A stretch of 64,000 bases of DNA, taken from Zygnema cylindricum. Taxonomy: Eukaryota; Streptophyta; Zygnematophyceae; Zygnematales; Zygnemataceae. The DNA lies in assembly GCA_037447655.1 (NCBI GenBank), contig JBBHKE010001118.1:62001-126000 (forward strand), read 5' to 3'. The notes below the pieces were generated by a model, which saw nothing but the letters and a program-made list of their open reading frames with translations, was not told the origin of the DNA and ran no database searches. Shown here piece by piece: positions 1-11,003 of the stretch; position 1 is the first letter of the stretch; every line of letters starts with the position of its first letter. Made by a program: the position numbers and the translations under genes.

Positions 1-373
1 GACAGCTAAAAGCATAATCTAGACGACAATCCGAAAAGTTACGTGGCAATCCACAATGTACCCCCCACTAGGGTTGGCAGTAATGGGTCCCATGTAACGG
101 AATTGCAATTTTTGAGACGGTAAAACTTCGTTGTCCGGCCTCCGTTAGGCGCGAATTAAAGCGCGTTCTGCTCAGTTTAGGAAATACAAGATATCGCCCG
201 GCTGGGTGCACCCCCTCCTCTGTACTCTGATGACCGTACAAGTGGGAAATGCTCGGAAATCCTTGGTGGTATTAAGGTGTGCTGAAAACGCACACAAACT
301 TCACAAGCTTGAACAAGAAACCACTGCGGGTGGTGATGACAATGATATCATGGGGTAGGATATGGAGCCTCCA

Positions 374-500
374 AAGGCCCACCATGCACGAACTTTTGCC
401 TCAGGTTGGGAATGTAGGAATTGGGGACAACCGTCGTCAGTTACGTACCACCACCTCGGAGCGAAGGAAGGAAAATCTGAAAATAGACCAAAGAGACCAT
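374..500 (+). pseudogene. Possible degenerate gag zinc knuckle
   Basis: Reading the plus strand from about 380 gives a segment with CRNWGQP near 413-433, followed by SSVTYHH. This can be aligned to a CCHC knuckle in which the second Cys has become Trp and the later Gly-His and Cys positions are changed. It lies upstream of the protease, where gag would be expected. The match is weak and could be chance; the surrounding sequence is not otherwise recognised. Confidence 0.25.
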
Positions 501-903
501 AGCCGAAAAGTTACTACACCCATATCTTTTACTCCTCGGGGCATGATGCTTAATAGGGCATTAGGCCTCGGATTAAAGCTAACCCAACTGCCTCCACCTC
601 GCAAAAAGAAACTGCCCCCAGGTTTCTAAAATTATCAGACAGATAAATAGAAACAGTTGGAAAAGGAGGCCATAGACATGTGGTTTGAGAAATACATAGC
701 TAAACAACTTGATGACACACCACCTGGCACTCCGTGATCGCATATTCAAGTGACGAGAAAAAATAGACAAGGGAGGACACCACAAAAACTCAACCTCTAT
801 CCTCGAAACCACAGGTAATGTTAGTACGGCACCTGATGCCGTTGGCAATTACAAACGTAAAAACACTCGCCTCCTCCCATAATCAGCCAGAAGATATGTT
901 GAT

Positions 904-1665
904 TTAGGCCTTGGGGAAGAAATTCATATGAAAAAGGAAAAAGTAGCACTAGCAAAGCCGGCTAGTAAAGCCTTCTTATCCTCGGAACCCAAAACCCCTA
1001 TATTGGATAGGGATTATAAAAAGATATCCTTGGCACTCATCCTCAACCGGACGCAAAATTTCAAGGTAAATGGATAAAGAGGATACCAAGACGACGTAGT
1101 CGATACCGGATTACTACCCAATCTGATCACCACATCCGCTATACAACAGATGCATAAAGAACTCTAGTCAAAAATCAGATCCAATAACATTTGCGTGAGT
1201 ACGGTCTGCAGTAGCAACCACCCGGTGCACGGGATCATCGAAGAGATGACCATTGAATTTTTCGATGACGCGGGTCAACAAGTCCGGATCCATTTTCCCT
1301 TCCTGGTGGTGGAAGGTAAGCAGTTTGAAATTCTGGTAGGCATGGACACTTGGACACGGCTAAATATGAAATTAAGTGTGTGGAAAGAACAATTTACTAT
1401 TACGGATCCTAAAAATCTGGAAGGATGAAGGGTTGTAATACCCTTAGACTTATGGAATAGGGGAAGGATAAATGTTGTGGTTTCCAAATGTTACGCTGTA
1501 TACACAACCAGAACTTCAGAACTATTCGCCAATGCCTCAGATATTGCAAAAACAATCTAGCAATTCTCAATTTCCAAGCGGTGGGAAGAAGGATAACAAA
1601 AAAGATTACTGCAGATTTCCCAACTTCGGCAGGAAGTGGCACATACATTTTCAGCTATTGTAATA
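904..1665 (+). pseudogene. Retropepsin-like aspartic protease remnant
   Basis: Frame 1 shows a beta-strand-like lead-in (KISLALILN near 1018), the active-site box VVDTGL with Asp-Thr-Gly at 1102-1110, and about 75 codons later the second hallmark of retropepsins, FEILVGMD, near 1327-1350, which corresponds to the ILLG-type motif before the C-terminal helix. Family knowledge: these enzymes cleave Gag-Pol and work as dimers. The position after the DTG that is usually Ala or Ser is Leu here. Stops occur near 1168 and 1426, both where a C-to-T change in Gln or Arg codons would explain them. The reading frame continues through a linker into the methyltransferase domain. Confidence 0.6.
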
Positions 1666-1740
1666 AGACAACAGAATACAACACTTTGACCGAAAACTTT
1701 ACAAGATCTATCTGACAAAGTTCAATTAAACTGACAATTA

Positions 1741-2560
1741 GTGTCATTAACGATTCCAAAGACAGGAATCCTGATATTATCTCTCTTTTCCGGCATCGGT
1801 TCTTATTTAGAAGCGGTTTTGAAAGCAAGATACCACGTGGAAACCTATACAACCGTGGAAATCTTACCAGAAGCCCAAACTACCAGCGAACACCGCTTGC
1901 AACAGCTTCATTGACTCTATCCTCAACAACTTCTTGTGTCCTCGATATTCGAAGCCCACTTAAATCTACCGCAGAACATAGACAACATCACAGCAAACCA
2001 TCTAGCCACCCTGGGCCGAGTAGATTTGGTAGTGGCAGGTTGGCCTTATCAGGGATACTCCCTTGCACAACAAGGCAAAGGACACTAAGAGAGCCATGGA
2101 AGAACCTTGTTTCTGATGACCAAATCAATAACATGGCTGTAGCAAAACCAAGAAAAACCAGTGAGGTACATCTTGGAAAATGTTCACCCACGGGATGATA
2201 ACCAAAAATAAGGTCGCAGGTAGGTAGAATCAAGTCACACAAGTTCTACGGGCCCCAATAGTTTTTTATGCAGCACAGATGGGATCCCGAGCTCAAAGAG
2301 TTTGCGCTTACTGGACAAATCGGATGAAATTCTATGGGCTCCATTGCCACACAAAATTCGCAGATCAAAAAGAAGTTATTCTAGATAGTGCCGACTCTAG
2401 ATTGATATAAACCCAAATGATTGACCCCTTAAAAATCAGAACCCCATTACAGTTTCACCCCTATGAAATAAGACTTTCTGTGTGCTCAGTTTCACCACAT
2501 AATGCAAAGTTAGAATATGAGATTTTGACACATTCACCCACTTTGACTTTCCCTTAGAAA
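1741..2560 (+). pseudogene. C5 cytosine DNA methyltransferase domain, retroelement-borne, inactive
   Basis: Motif I (SAM binding) is LSLFSGIG at 1777-1800. Motif IV is VVAGWPYQGYS around 2029-2061; the catalytic Cys of the usual PCQ is Tyr here (codon TAT, 2047-2049). Motif VI, ENV, is at 2176-2184. A motif VIII-like MGSRAQRVCAYWTN follows at 2279-2320, one frame over, so a frameshift lies between 2200 and 2260. The order and spacing fit eukaryotic C5 methyltransferases, and the GSRAxR...YWTN block resembles the DNMT3/plant-like group. Stop codons at about 1912, 2086, 2134 and 2209 plus the lost Cys make it dead. It follows the protease in the same frame, so it was part of the retroelement polyprotein and not a host gene. 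C-terminal target-recognition sequence after 2350 is too eroded to judge. Confidence 0.8.
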
Positions 2561-2599
2561 CGCAGCCACCTACGCAGGCAAAAACCCTGACCGACTATA

Positions 2600-3074
2600 A
2601 CCGTATGTAGCATGAACTCCTCTGAGTCCGTTGCAAAAAGAATCACTGAAAATGGTCAACTGAATTGATAGTTATGGCTGGCCAAAGTTTGCCATTTATA
2701 CAAGGTGCTATCTGGGAGAGGCAACTACCTACCTGATATATTCTAAGTCTTAAACCCCTTTCTAAACCATCTAGTACTGAGGTACAGACCAATCACATTA
2801 CTGTATAGTACATAAAGGAACAGGTGCCGATAAACCTTTCGTACGGCCATCGTTTGACATGGCTAAAAAATCAACACGTGACTCCGCAGCAAAAAGAATC
2901 ACTAAAAATGGTCAACTGAATTGATAGATATGGCTGGCCAAAGTTTGCCATTTAAACAAGATGCTCTCTGGGAGAGGCGGCTACCTATCCAAAATATTCT
3001 AAGTCCTAAACCCCTCTAAACTCCTTAGTACTGAGGTACTAACCAATCACAAAACTATATCGTACACGAAAGAA
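2600..3074 (-). repeat. Two tandem pieces of a family-A LTR (minus orientation)
   Basis: The LTR end region (polypyrimidine-rich R/U5 side, containing GCAAAAAGAATCACT and the AATTGATAG block) occurs twice in direct order, starting near 2623 and near 2880, a period of about 257 bp. Both are in minus orientation relative to family A. The second ends at 3074, directly against the LTR of the next plus-strand element. The first extends further into U3, to near 2878. Neither has an adjacent interior, so these are solo fragments or a tandem duplication of one fragment. Confidence 0.7.
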
Positions 3075-4141
3075 TGTAAAAATTGATGATTCATTTTTAA
3101 GTATTTTGTAGGTCTAAATTAAAATACAAAAAGAAACCGAGGCAAACTATCTCTAACTTCTCTCTCCAACTCCCACACTTGTCGCAGTCACTTGGAAGTT
3201 GGAGTGGAAGCTAGAGCCATGGCTGTCTAGGCTATCCCGAGGTTTACGGGAAATATATTAGTTTATATTTACCGATAAGTTTATTTACTAAAACAGTAGA
3301 TCTCGGAAACACAATTTAATCTTGGTACAAACGGTATGATAGATGGCCGATAGCCGGTAGTCCTAATCGTTAAGTCTAAGACTAATGTTATATGATATAG
3401 GGTTTGATGTTTTATTTAAATATTGTTACGTAGGATAATTCATTTAACTGCAACTGTTTACGGGATACATAGATCCAATTTTGTAAAAGTACAGATTACG
3501 GTATGTATAAGAAACTAGTACCGCACATTTATTTCTTTAACGAAACAAATACCGCGCATGTATTTATGATGGCTACGATTAAAATCTGCATTGAATCGGA
3601 CGGCCGGAAAGAAAGCCGAGATCGCGGAAGAGAATCTCGGCGATTTTTGGTCATCGCCACATTGGATGAGACGTGGAAAAACTACGTTGGATCGCGGCAT
3701 CACTTGGAATTACGAGACCGAACTCAGATACGACATGTGTCGAGTTTTAGGCCATGTCGTACAGTTTCCGTATATAAAGTACACCGCAACTGTACTTTTG
3801 TAAACGGAAGTGTAATATGATTGTTTTCGTACATCAGTAGATAAATTTTGTGAGAGAGATAGGACTTAGAAAAAAATGGTAGATAGGACCCTCTCTCCCA
3901 TAGAGCTTCTGTACAAAAGATCAACTTTGACCCTCCATAACTTACTGCTCAGGTGAGCAAATTCAGAGAATTTTTTTGCAATCCACTTTGGGAGTCTTAC
4001 CTTCAGAAGGATGACGATTGTCAGAGTTTTTGTTTGCCAGGGTGTCAATTATTCTTGCTGAAACACAAAGAGGTCAGGGTTATCTTAGAGGCTTCTTGGA
4101 AGCTGTCCACTCTCAGGACTTATGGAGGTCTAAGAGATTCA
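3075..4141 (+). repeat. 5' LTR of A1
   Basis: It starts TGTAAAAATTGATG at 3075 and ends CA at 4141, directly before the primer-binding site (about 1.07 kb). It contains the U3 hairpin (3151-3216), a GTAC-rich segment near 3750-3800 and the last-exon-like start codon of gag at 4122. ORFs that can be read in it, such as 3503-3820, repeat in other LTR copies with different frames and are not genes. Confidence 0.8.
3151..3216 (+). promoter_or_regulatory. Conserved U3 hairpin, A1 5' LTR
   Basis: The left arm (3151-3173, CTCTAACTTC...CCAACTCC) can pair with the right arm (3194-3216, GGAAGTTGGAG...CTAGAG). The loop holds CACTTGTCGCAGTCACT. The same hairpin occurs with different arm sequences but similar loop in the other family-A LTRs, for example 49253-49317, 54538-54595 and 55735-55799. 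It lies about 75-140 bases from the LTR start, so it would be in the 3' untranslated end of the genomic RNA. Confidence 0.65.
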
Positions 4142-5270
4142 GGTTATTGGCCCACCCTCTAGGGTACCCATCTTTATTGGAACTGGCTTCATATAATGGG
4201 AAAGTATGATGATAGGAGCTCTATGCGAGAAAAGGTTTTGGGGGATAGTGAGTGGACGAGTGGGGCGTCCACCAAGTCTTGGAGTCCCTCCAGGGTTTAG
4301 AAGAAGTATATTCACAAGGAAAGCAGATCCATCTTCAACGTAGGAGACAAATGAAAGAAAGGTTCTGGACAAAGCAACAGAGAAGGAGAAGACCTCATGA
4401 ATAGCAACTGGTTCGGCATTCATGTTACCTATTCCGAGGAACGAGGAGAATGATATTGATACATGGGACTTCAACAATATGGCGGCAAAGCACTTCATTC
4501 TCCGCCATCTTACTCAAGAGCTTGCATGTCCTCATTTGCAAGTAGAAAGGGCATCTGATCTTTGGATGGCTCTTATAGAGATGTACCGAAGTGGTACGAT
4601 TCAGCAAAAACAGTTAGCCGATCAAAAAGTTAAGGAGTATGTATACAAAGGGGGGAAGATGTTCAATTTTTGCAAAGTACTTGCTACACTTTTTATGGAG
4701 CTAGAGAATGTTGGAAAAGATTTTAGTGAAAATAAAAGGTTTATTGTTTACTGATGAAGTTACCCGATGAGTTCGAGAGTATAGTCAACCATGTGCAGGA
4801 CTTGCCGTACTCAAGGTGGATATGGAACTCAGTGGTAGGGATGAATCTCGTTTGGGAGAATACGATTGAGATCCGAAGGGGAGGAAAGAGTGGGCAAGCC
4901 TTGGTAGCTGCGACCGATTGGAGGAACAAGGATTCCCAAAAACCGTTTAGAACCTATGGGGGGATGGAGCAGATAAATTAGACCGATGAGTTTGGAGCAA
5001 GGGATCCCAAAGGTTTATGTCATTTTTGTAAGAAACCGGGCACTATATGGCAAAGTGCACTAAGCTTACCGAGCTACGGTTAAAGGAGGGACATATCGGT
5101 GGAACCCCGAGAGGAAAGAAAAAGGCCCTTGTGACACAGGTACATGAGGCGAAATCCGAGGACGACGATGATGAGCTCTTATTGGATGAGGAGTTCGAGG
5201 CAAAAACGGAGGTTGAAATTCCACGAAGGCAATAATGTGCTTACGGTGAATTGAAAAGTGAAGCAGGCTA
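4122..5270 (+). pseudogene. gag of A1
   Basis: The ATG at 4122 lies in the last 20 bases of the LTR and reads MEV, a stop, then EIQVIGPPSRVPIF; the frame passes through the primer-binding site. An N-terminal domain typical of family A follows (WESMM, ALCEKRFWGIVSG), then the central Gag helix region (4422-4754, MAAKHFILRHLTQ; then 4754-4981, LPDEFESIVNHVQ) and a zinc knuckle near 5018-5062 (CHFCKK, then H and C after a frameshift). An acidic stretch and PRRQ at the end lead into the protease. At least four stops or frameshifts break it. Gag would form the virus-like particle and bind RNA. Confidence 0.8.
4142..4156 (+). promoter_or_regulatory. Primer-binding site of A1 (initiator tRNA-Met, internal)
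   Basis: GGTTATTGGCCCACC follows the LTR end directly. It differs by one base from GGTTATGGGCCCACC, which is seen intact at 25845-25859 and 26996-27010 and is complementary to the anticodon arm of initiator tRNA-Met. Such internal sites are used by Drosophila copia and yeast Ty5, which prime from half-molecules of that tRNA. Confidence 0.7.
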
Positions 5271-6835
5271 GATTGTAGATTCAGGTGCCTCTATGCACAT
5301 GTGTAAGGATAAACACCTGTTCAGATTCCCACCGTAGGATAGTAATTACTACTTTTGTAGGATCGGTAGATTTGAAAGTTTTAGTAGAAGGAAAGACATC
5401 TATAGTAACATTCTCCGATGTGTTGTTTATTCCGTAGCTGAACAAAAACCTCATCTCTACATCTGTATTAGATGATAAGGGTTTTTTTACTAGCACTAGG
5501 GAAAGAGTATTTACTGCTAGTTTTGAGGAAGAGGTCTATTTCATTGCTGAGAAAGGTAGCGAAGGGATGTTTAGACTGATGTGAAGTACTGAAATGAAGA
5601 AACTTTATTATGTTGGTGTTCATGATATTATGATGTTGCATAAGAGGCTTGGGCATGTGAATCTAGATATCTTAAGAGATATGAAAAAGATGGGAGTAGT
5701 GGAAAGGATTGAGTTCACTGAGAGTGATAATATAAGTGATTGTAGTGGATGTGCTCAGGGTAAAGCACACAGATTACCCTATCCCAAAACAACCACTTAT
5801 AAGGGAGAAAATATTCTAGATTTAGTACACACAGATATTTGGGGACCCACTAAAGTGCCATCACCAGTGGGGAAGAGATTTATGATGACTATCATTGATG
5901 ATTTGTCGCGGTATTCCCGGGTGTATTTTTTGAAAAACAAGTCAAAAGCTCAGGATTGTTTTAGACAATATAAAGCATGGAGTGAAAAACTCCATGAAAC
6001 TCCAATCAAGAGAGTAAGGAGTGACAATGGTGGGGAGTATACTTCTCACCAGTTTGATGATTTTTTGAGGGATGATGGAGTCTAACACCAAAAGACAGTT
6101 CCAAAAAACCCGGAATAGAATGGGGTAGCTGAAAGGTTAAATAGTACACTAAGTGATAGTGCTAGAAGTATGTTGTCAGATAAAAAGATAGGAAAAAGGT
6201 TTTGGGCAGAAGCAATGAACTGTGCTAATTACCTCAAAAATAGAGTTCATACTTCAGCTTTAAAAGATCAAACACCTTATGAGAGATGGACACGCCGGAA
6301 ACCAGACATATCTCATTTAAAGGTTTTCGGGAGTCAAGTATTCAGTCTAGATACAGATCGGTTCAATTGGAAGCTAGATCCTAAAGGAAAATCGGGATAC
6401 TTATTAGGATATGATGAGGATGTTAAAGGATATAGAGTTTATGATCTAAAAAGGGAAGATATAATCTTAGTAAAGCATCTAGTAGTTTTGGATGAAAGAA
6501 AGTCTGTGGATCCCTTCAAATATACAAAGTCAGTAAAAATCAGATTTGAGTCAGAAAATTCCGATGACTTTGAGCTTCCTAACTATCCAGGTTTTAGAGA
6601 AGATGATATTCTTGCAAGTACAAATCAGACCGAAAATGACTCGGCTGTGGAAAATCCAGTGACAACTCTACGCGAAGCGGAAGACGTGGTGGAAATTGAT
6701 TCGGAATCAAGGGATAGGGGAGAAGCCGAGTTTGTTCGAAAGAATCCACGAGAACCATCTATTCCGGCCTCAGATTTGAGGGGGGAAGGAGAAGTAGCAA
6801 AAGATTGCAAGAAAAACAGGTCAATAACAAGGTAA
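5271..6835 (+). pseudogene. protease, integrase and linker of A1
   Basis: The protease box VDSGASMHMC has Asp-Ser-Gly at 5278-5286. The integrase zinc finger is HKRLGH (about 5639) with CSGCAQGKAHRLPYP (about 5743-5790). The DDE core is VHTDIWGP (Asp codon 5834-5836), SDNGGEYTS (Asp codon 6023-6025) and AERLN (Glu near 6130). In the middle of the core, stops at 6083-6085 and 6116-6118 replace Gln codons that other copies keep. The region 6170-6835 carries the integrase C-terminal part (VFGSQVFSLDTD, GYDEDVKGYRVYDL, KHLVVLDE) and an acidic linker towards RT. All in copia order, protease-integrase before RT. Confidence 0.85.
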
Positions 6836-6859
6836 CTAAACTATCTTATCAAGATGAAC

Positions 6860-8443
6860 CTCAAACTTCTGGAGAGGCACTGACTTGTCCATAAAGGAAA
6901 CCGGTGGAAGACAGCCAACAATGAGGAGATGGCCTCAAATATGGCAGCCGATACTTTGGAGCTGGTGGATTTTCCACCTAACCGAAAACCAATCGGTTGT
7001 AAGTGGGTTTTCAAATTAAAACTGAACCCAAATAACACAAACGAGCGCTACAAGGCCCGATTAGTGCTAAAGGGATTTACACAAAAAGAGGGAATTGACT
7101 ACGAGGAAACCTTTGCCTCGGTGGTCATATTTCCCTCCGTCCGCATACTTCTCAGCTTGGCAGCAGCGGAAGACAGGGAAGTGCACCAGATGGACATCAA
7201 GACAACCTTTTTGCATGGAGAATTGGAAGAGGAGAAATTCATGCGACAACCCGAAGGGTTTGTGGAGGAAAGAGAGGAGAGTAAGGTATGCCGGCTTATT
7301 AAATCTCTTTATGGTTTGAAACAGGCGCCTTGACAGTGGAATAAGAAGCTTGATGAGTTTCTTACCGGTCTGGGATATATCCAAATCAGTTCAGATCACT
7401 CAATCTATGTTTTTGATGATGAGGAAGGTTTTATATTTATTGCAATTTATGTTGATGATTTGCTTGTTTTAGTAAAATCAACGGAAAAAATTAATAAACT
7501 GAAAACCGATCTTAAGGGGGGATTTGAAATGAAGGATATAGGGGAAGCAAAATATATTTTGGGAATTCAAGTAGAGAGACACAGAAAAAGAAAGATTATA
7601 ATATTGACTCAAAAGGAAGCAATAGGGAACATTCTTGAAAAAGTTCAAATGGATAAAGCTAGTAGTTGTACAACTCCAATGGAGTTGAAGAAGGGAAGTG
7701 AGGGGAGTGAGGAAGAAGGAGTCATAGTTTAAGACGAGAAATTATCTTATGAAGAACAAAAGTTCATACAGACTATTTCTTACAGGCAAGTAGTGGGAAG
7801 TCTAATCTATTTTAGGCATTGTACCCGGCCGGATCTAGCTGCAGCTATAGGAGTGCTGAGTAGAAGTCTAAATGCTCCCACTAAGAGGGATTGGGAGGCA
7901 GCTAAGAGAGTCCTTTGATATTTGATAGGAACTAAGAATATATGGTTGCATTTGTGTGGGGAGAGTAGTGAGATCACTACTTGGAGTGATGCCAGTTAGG
8001 GTGATGCTCCGATGAGGAGATGCACTTCTGGATATGTATTATATCTGGGTGACGGGGCTTGCTGTTGGAGTAGCAAACAGCAAAAATTTATTGCTCAGTC
8101 CACCTTGGAGGTTGAGTATATGGCTTCTTGCTCCGCAGTAAAAGAATTGATGTGGGTCAAGTCTTTGCTTGGTGAGTTTGGTCACCTTAAGAGTGGTGTG
8201 CAAAATATTTTTTGTGATAATCAGGCAGCAATCGCTATTTGTGCTAGTCTAAAACATCATTTTAAAGCTAAACACATGGACAAAACACTCAGCTTTGTTA
8301 GAGAGAAAGAAAAAAACAAAATAATCAGTTTAGAGTACCGACCAGATAGTGAGATGGTAGCAAATATGATGACCAAACCTGTGCCTTCCCCTAAGCTAAT
8401 TTTCTGCAGGGAGAAGTGTGGTCTGAAATTAAAGATTGACTAG
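6860..8443 (+). pseudogene. reverse transcriptase and RNase H of A1
   Basis: RT begins near 6929 ([20 protein letters not shown]) and contains KARLVLKGFTQKEG, QMDIKTTFLHGELEEE, SLYGLKQAP and the catalytic YVDD at 7448-7459. A stop at 7331-7333 sits where other copies have Arg (APRQW). The connection DLKGGFEMKDIGEAKYILGIQ follows. RNase H (about 7930-8443) has the SSKQQK, QSTLEVEYMA and CDNQAAI blocks and ends with the family-typical TKPVPSPKL...CREKCGLK. Stops at 7734 and 7918 and a changed codon near 7996 break it. The 3' end is 13 bases from the LTR, with a purine-rich tract at 8444-8456 (AAAATAAGGGGAG). Confidence 0.85.
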
Positions 8444-8456
8444 AAAATAAGGGGAG

Positions 8457-9512
8457 TGTAGAAATTAATGGTCCGTTTAAAGTATTTTCAAGGTCTAACT
8501 ATAAATATAGAAAGACGCCGAGGCAGTCTACCCTTAACTTCTCTCTCCAACTCTCAAACTTGTCGCAGTCACTGAGAAATTGGAGAGGAAGCTAGAGTAA
8601 TGGCTACCTAGGTTATCCAGAGGTTTACGGGAAATATTTATTAGATAGGGGTTTATTTACTAAAATGATATGTGCTAGCCACAAGATTTGATCCTGGCAC
8701 ATGTAGGACGGCAAGCAGTCGGTAATCGGTAGCTTTAACCGTTAAGTCTTTAACTAGTGTTACGTTCTATATGGTTTGATATTTAACTAAACATTACTAG
8801 GTAGGATATGTCATTTAATTGTAATTGTTTTACGGGATGCATAATCCCAGTAATGTAAAAGTATGGATAACAGTACGGATAAGAAACAAATATCGCACAT
8901 TTATTTATTTAACAAAACGAATAACGCGCATATAGTTATTATGGCTACGATTAAATGTGAGTTTAACCGGACGGCCGGAATTAACGCCGAGATTGTGGAA
9001 GAGGATTTTCGCGGTTTTTGGTCATCGCCACATTGGGTGACACGTGGCGGAATAACATTGGATCGCGGCATCTCCGAGGATTAAGGGAGCAAATCTAGAT
9101 ATACCATGTGTCGACATTTAGGCCATGTCGTAAAGTGTTAGTACATAAAGTACACCGGCAGCAATACTTTTGTGTACGGAAGTGTAATCTAATTGGCTCC
9201 GTAAATCAGTAGATAGAGTCTGTGAAAGAGATAGGACTTATAAAAATTAGAAGATAGGATCCTCTCTCTCAAAGAGCTTCTGTACAAAAGGTCCACTTTG
9301 ACCCTCCATAACTTACTGCTCAGAGGAGCAAATTCAGAGATTCTTTTTGCAATCGACTCAAAGGAGTCTTTCCTTTACAAGGGTGAAGGTGGTCAGAGCT
9401 ATTGTCTACCAGGGTGGCATTTGTTATTGCTGAAACACAATGGGGTCAGGGTTATCTTAGAGGCTTCTAGGAAGCTGTCCACTCTGAGGACTTATAGAGG
9501 TCTCAGAGTTTC
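8457..9512 (+). repeat. Middle LTR of the A1 chimera
   Basis: It starts TGTAGAAATTAATGG right after the polypurine tract and runs to about 9512, where the sequence switches within a few bases into RT coding sequence (CTGGTG...). It belongs to a different subfamily from the LTRs on both sides. It holds the U3 hairpin at about 8541-8602. The ORF 8863-9084 in it is an LTR shadow. Confidence 0.75.
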
Positions 9513-10995
9513 ACTGGTGTATCGTCCACCCAATCAAAATCTAATTGGTTGTAAGTGGGTTTTCAAATTAAAATTGTACCAATATAACACAATTGAGCGT
9601 TATAAGGCCCGATTAGTAGCAAAGGGATATACACAAAAGGAGGGAATTAACTACGAGGAAACCTTTGCCCCGGTCGTCAGATTCCCTCCGTTCGCATACT
9701 TCTCAGCCTGGCAGCAACATAAGACATAGAGGTGCACCAGATGGACATCAAAACAACCTTTTTGCATGGAGAATTGGAAGAGGAGATCTTCATGCGACAA
9801 CCTGAAGGATTTGAGGAGGAAGGAGTGGAGAGTAAGGTATGCCGGCTGATTAAATCTCTTTATGGTTTGAAACAGGCGCCTCGACAGTGGAATACGAAGC
9901 TTGATGAGTTTCTTACCGGTCTGGGATATATCTGAATCAGCTCAGATCACTCTATCTATGTTTTTGAAGATGAGGTAGGTTTTATATTTATTGCAATTTA
10001 TGTTGATGATTTGCTTGTTTTAAGTAAATCAACGGAAAAAAAAAATAAAGTGAAACTAATCTTAAGGGGAGATTTGAAATGAAAGATAAAGGGGAAGCAA
10101 AATATATTTAGGGAATTCAACTAGGAAGAGACCGAAAAAGAAAGATTATAATATTGACTCAAAAGGAAGCAAAAGGGAACATGTTTTTAAAAATTCAGAT
10201 GGATAAAGCTAATAGTTGTACAACTCCAATAGAGTTAAAGTACAAAAGTGAGGGGAGTGAGGAAGAAGGAGTCATAGTCTTAGATGAGAAATTATCTCCC
10301 GAAGAACAAAAGTTCATGTAGACTATTCCTTACAGGCAAGTAGTGGGAAGTCTAATCTATTTTGTGAATTGTACCCGGCCGAATTTAGCTGCAGCTGTAG
10401 GAGTGCTCAGTAGAAGTCTAAATGCTCCCACTAAGAGAGATTGGGAGGCAGTTAATAGATTTTTAGATATTTGATAGGAATTAGGGATCTATGGTTGCAT
10501 TTGGGTGGGCAGAATACTGACATCACCACTTAGAGTGATACCAGTTATAATGATGCTCCGATGAGGAGATGTAGTTCTAGATATGTATTATATGTGGGTG
10601 ATAGGGCTTGCTGTTGGAGTAGCAAACAGCAAAAGGTTATTGCTCAATCCACCATGGAGGCTGAGTATATGGCCTCCTGCTCTGCTGTAAAAGAATTGAT
10701 GTGAATCAAGTCTTTGGTTCGTGAGCTTGGTCACCTTAAGAGTGGTGTGCAAAAAATATTTTGTGATAATGAGGCAATAATCGCTATTTCTACCAATCCT
10801 AAACATCATTTTAAAGCCAAACGCATGGACATTAGACTCAACTTTTTTAGAGAAAGTAGAAAACAAAATAATCAGTTGAGAGTATTGACGAGACAGTGAG
10901 ATGGTAGCAGATATGATGACCAAACCTGTGCCTTCCCCTAAGCTAATTTTCTAATGGGAGAAGTGTGATCTAAAATTAAAGATGGACTAGAAAAT
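9513..10995 (+). pseudogene. Partial RT and RNase H interior next to A1
   Basis: Coding sequence starts abruptly inside RT ([12 protein letters not shown] near 9535) and continues with [30 protein letters not shown] (9735-9785), SLYGLKQAPRQW, YVDD at 9999-10010 and the RNase H blocks to about 10990 (CDNEAIIAI near 10760). Stops occur at 9933, 10108, 10318 and later. Gag, protease, integrase and PBS are absent, so this is the 3' half of an element joined to the preceding LTR. Confidence 0.8.
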
Positions 10996-11003
10996 AAGGG
11001 GAG

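Larger units (their letters stand above)
1..2600 (+). mobile_element. Retroelement relic with protease and DNA methyltransferase (3'-truncated)
   Basis: The segment holds a degraded retroelement polyprotein: a possible zinc knuckle near 413-457, an aspartic protease with its DTG box at 1102-1110, and a C5 cytosine methyltransferase domain from about 1741. The protease and most of the methyltransferase lie in the same frame (about 900-2210), as expected for one polyprotein. Reverse transcriptase and integrase are not visible; the element is cut off by family-A LTR fragments near 2600 and by the window start. The protease is followed by other sequence instead of a copia integrase, and its flap-like ILVG motif resembles Ty3/gypsy proteases, so a Ty3/gypsy origin is likely but unproven. 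No LTR of this element was recognised. Confidence 0.6.

Noticed and set aside
579-848. Minus-strand ORF of 89 codons with hydrophobic stretches
   Set aside because: It overlaps the retroelement relic on the opposite strand and has no recognisable content.
3503-3820. ORF of 105 codons
   Set aside because: It lies in the U3 of a family-A LTR, is not kept in the other LTR copies, and shows no domain.
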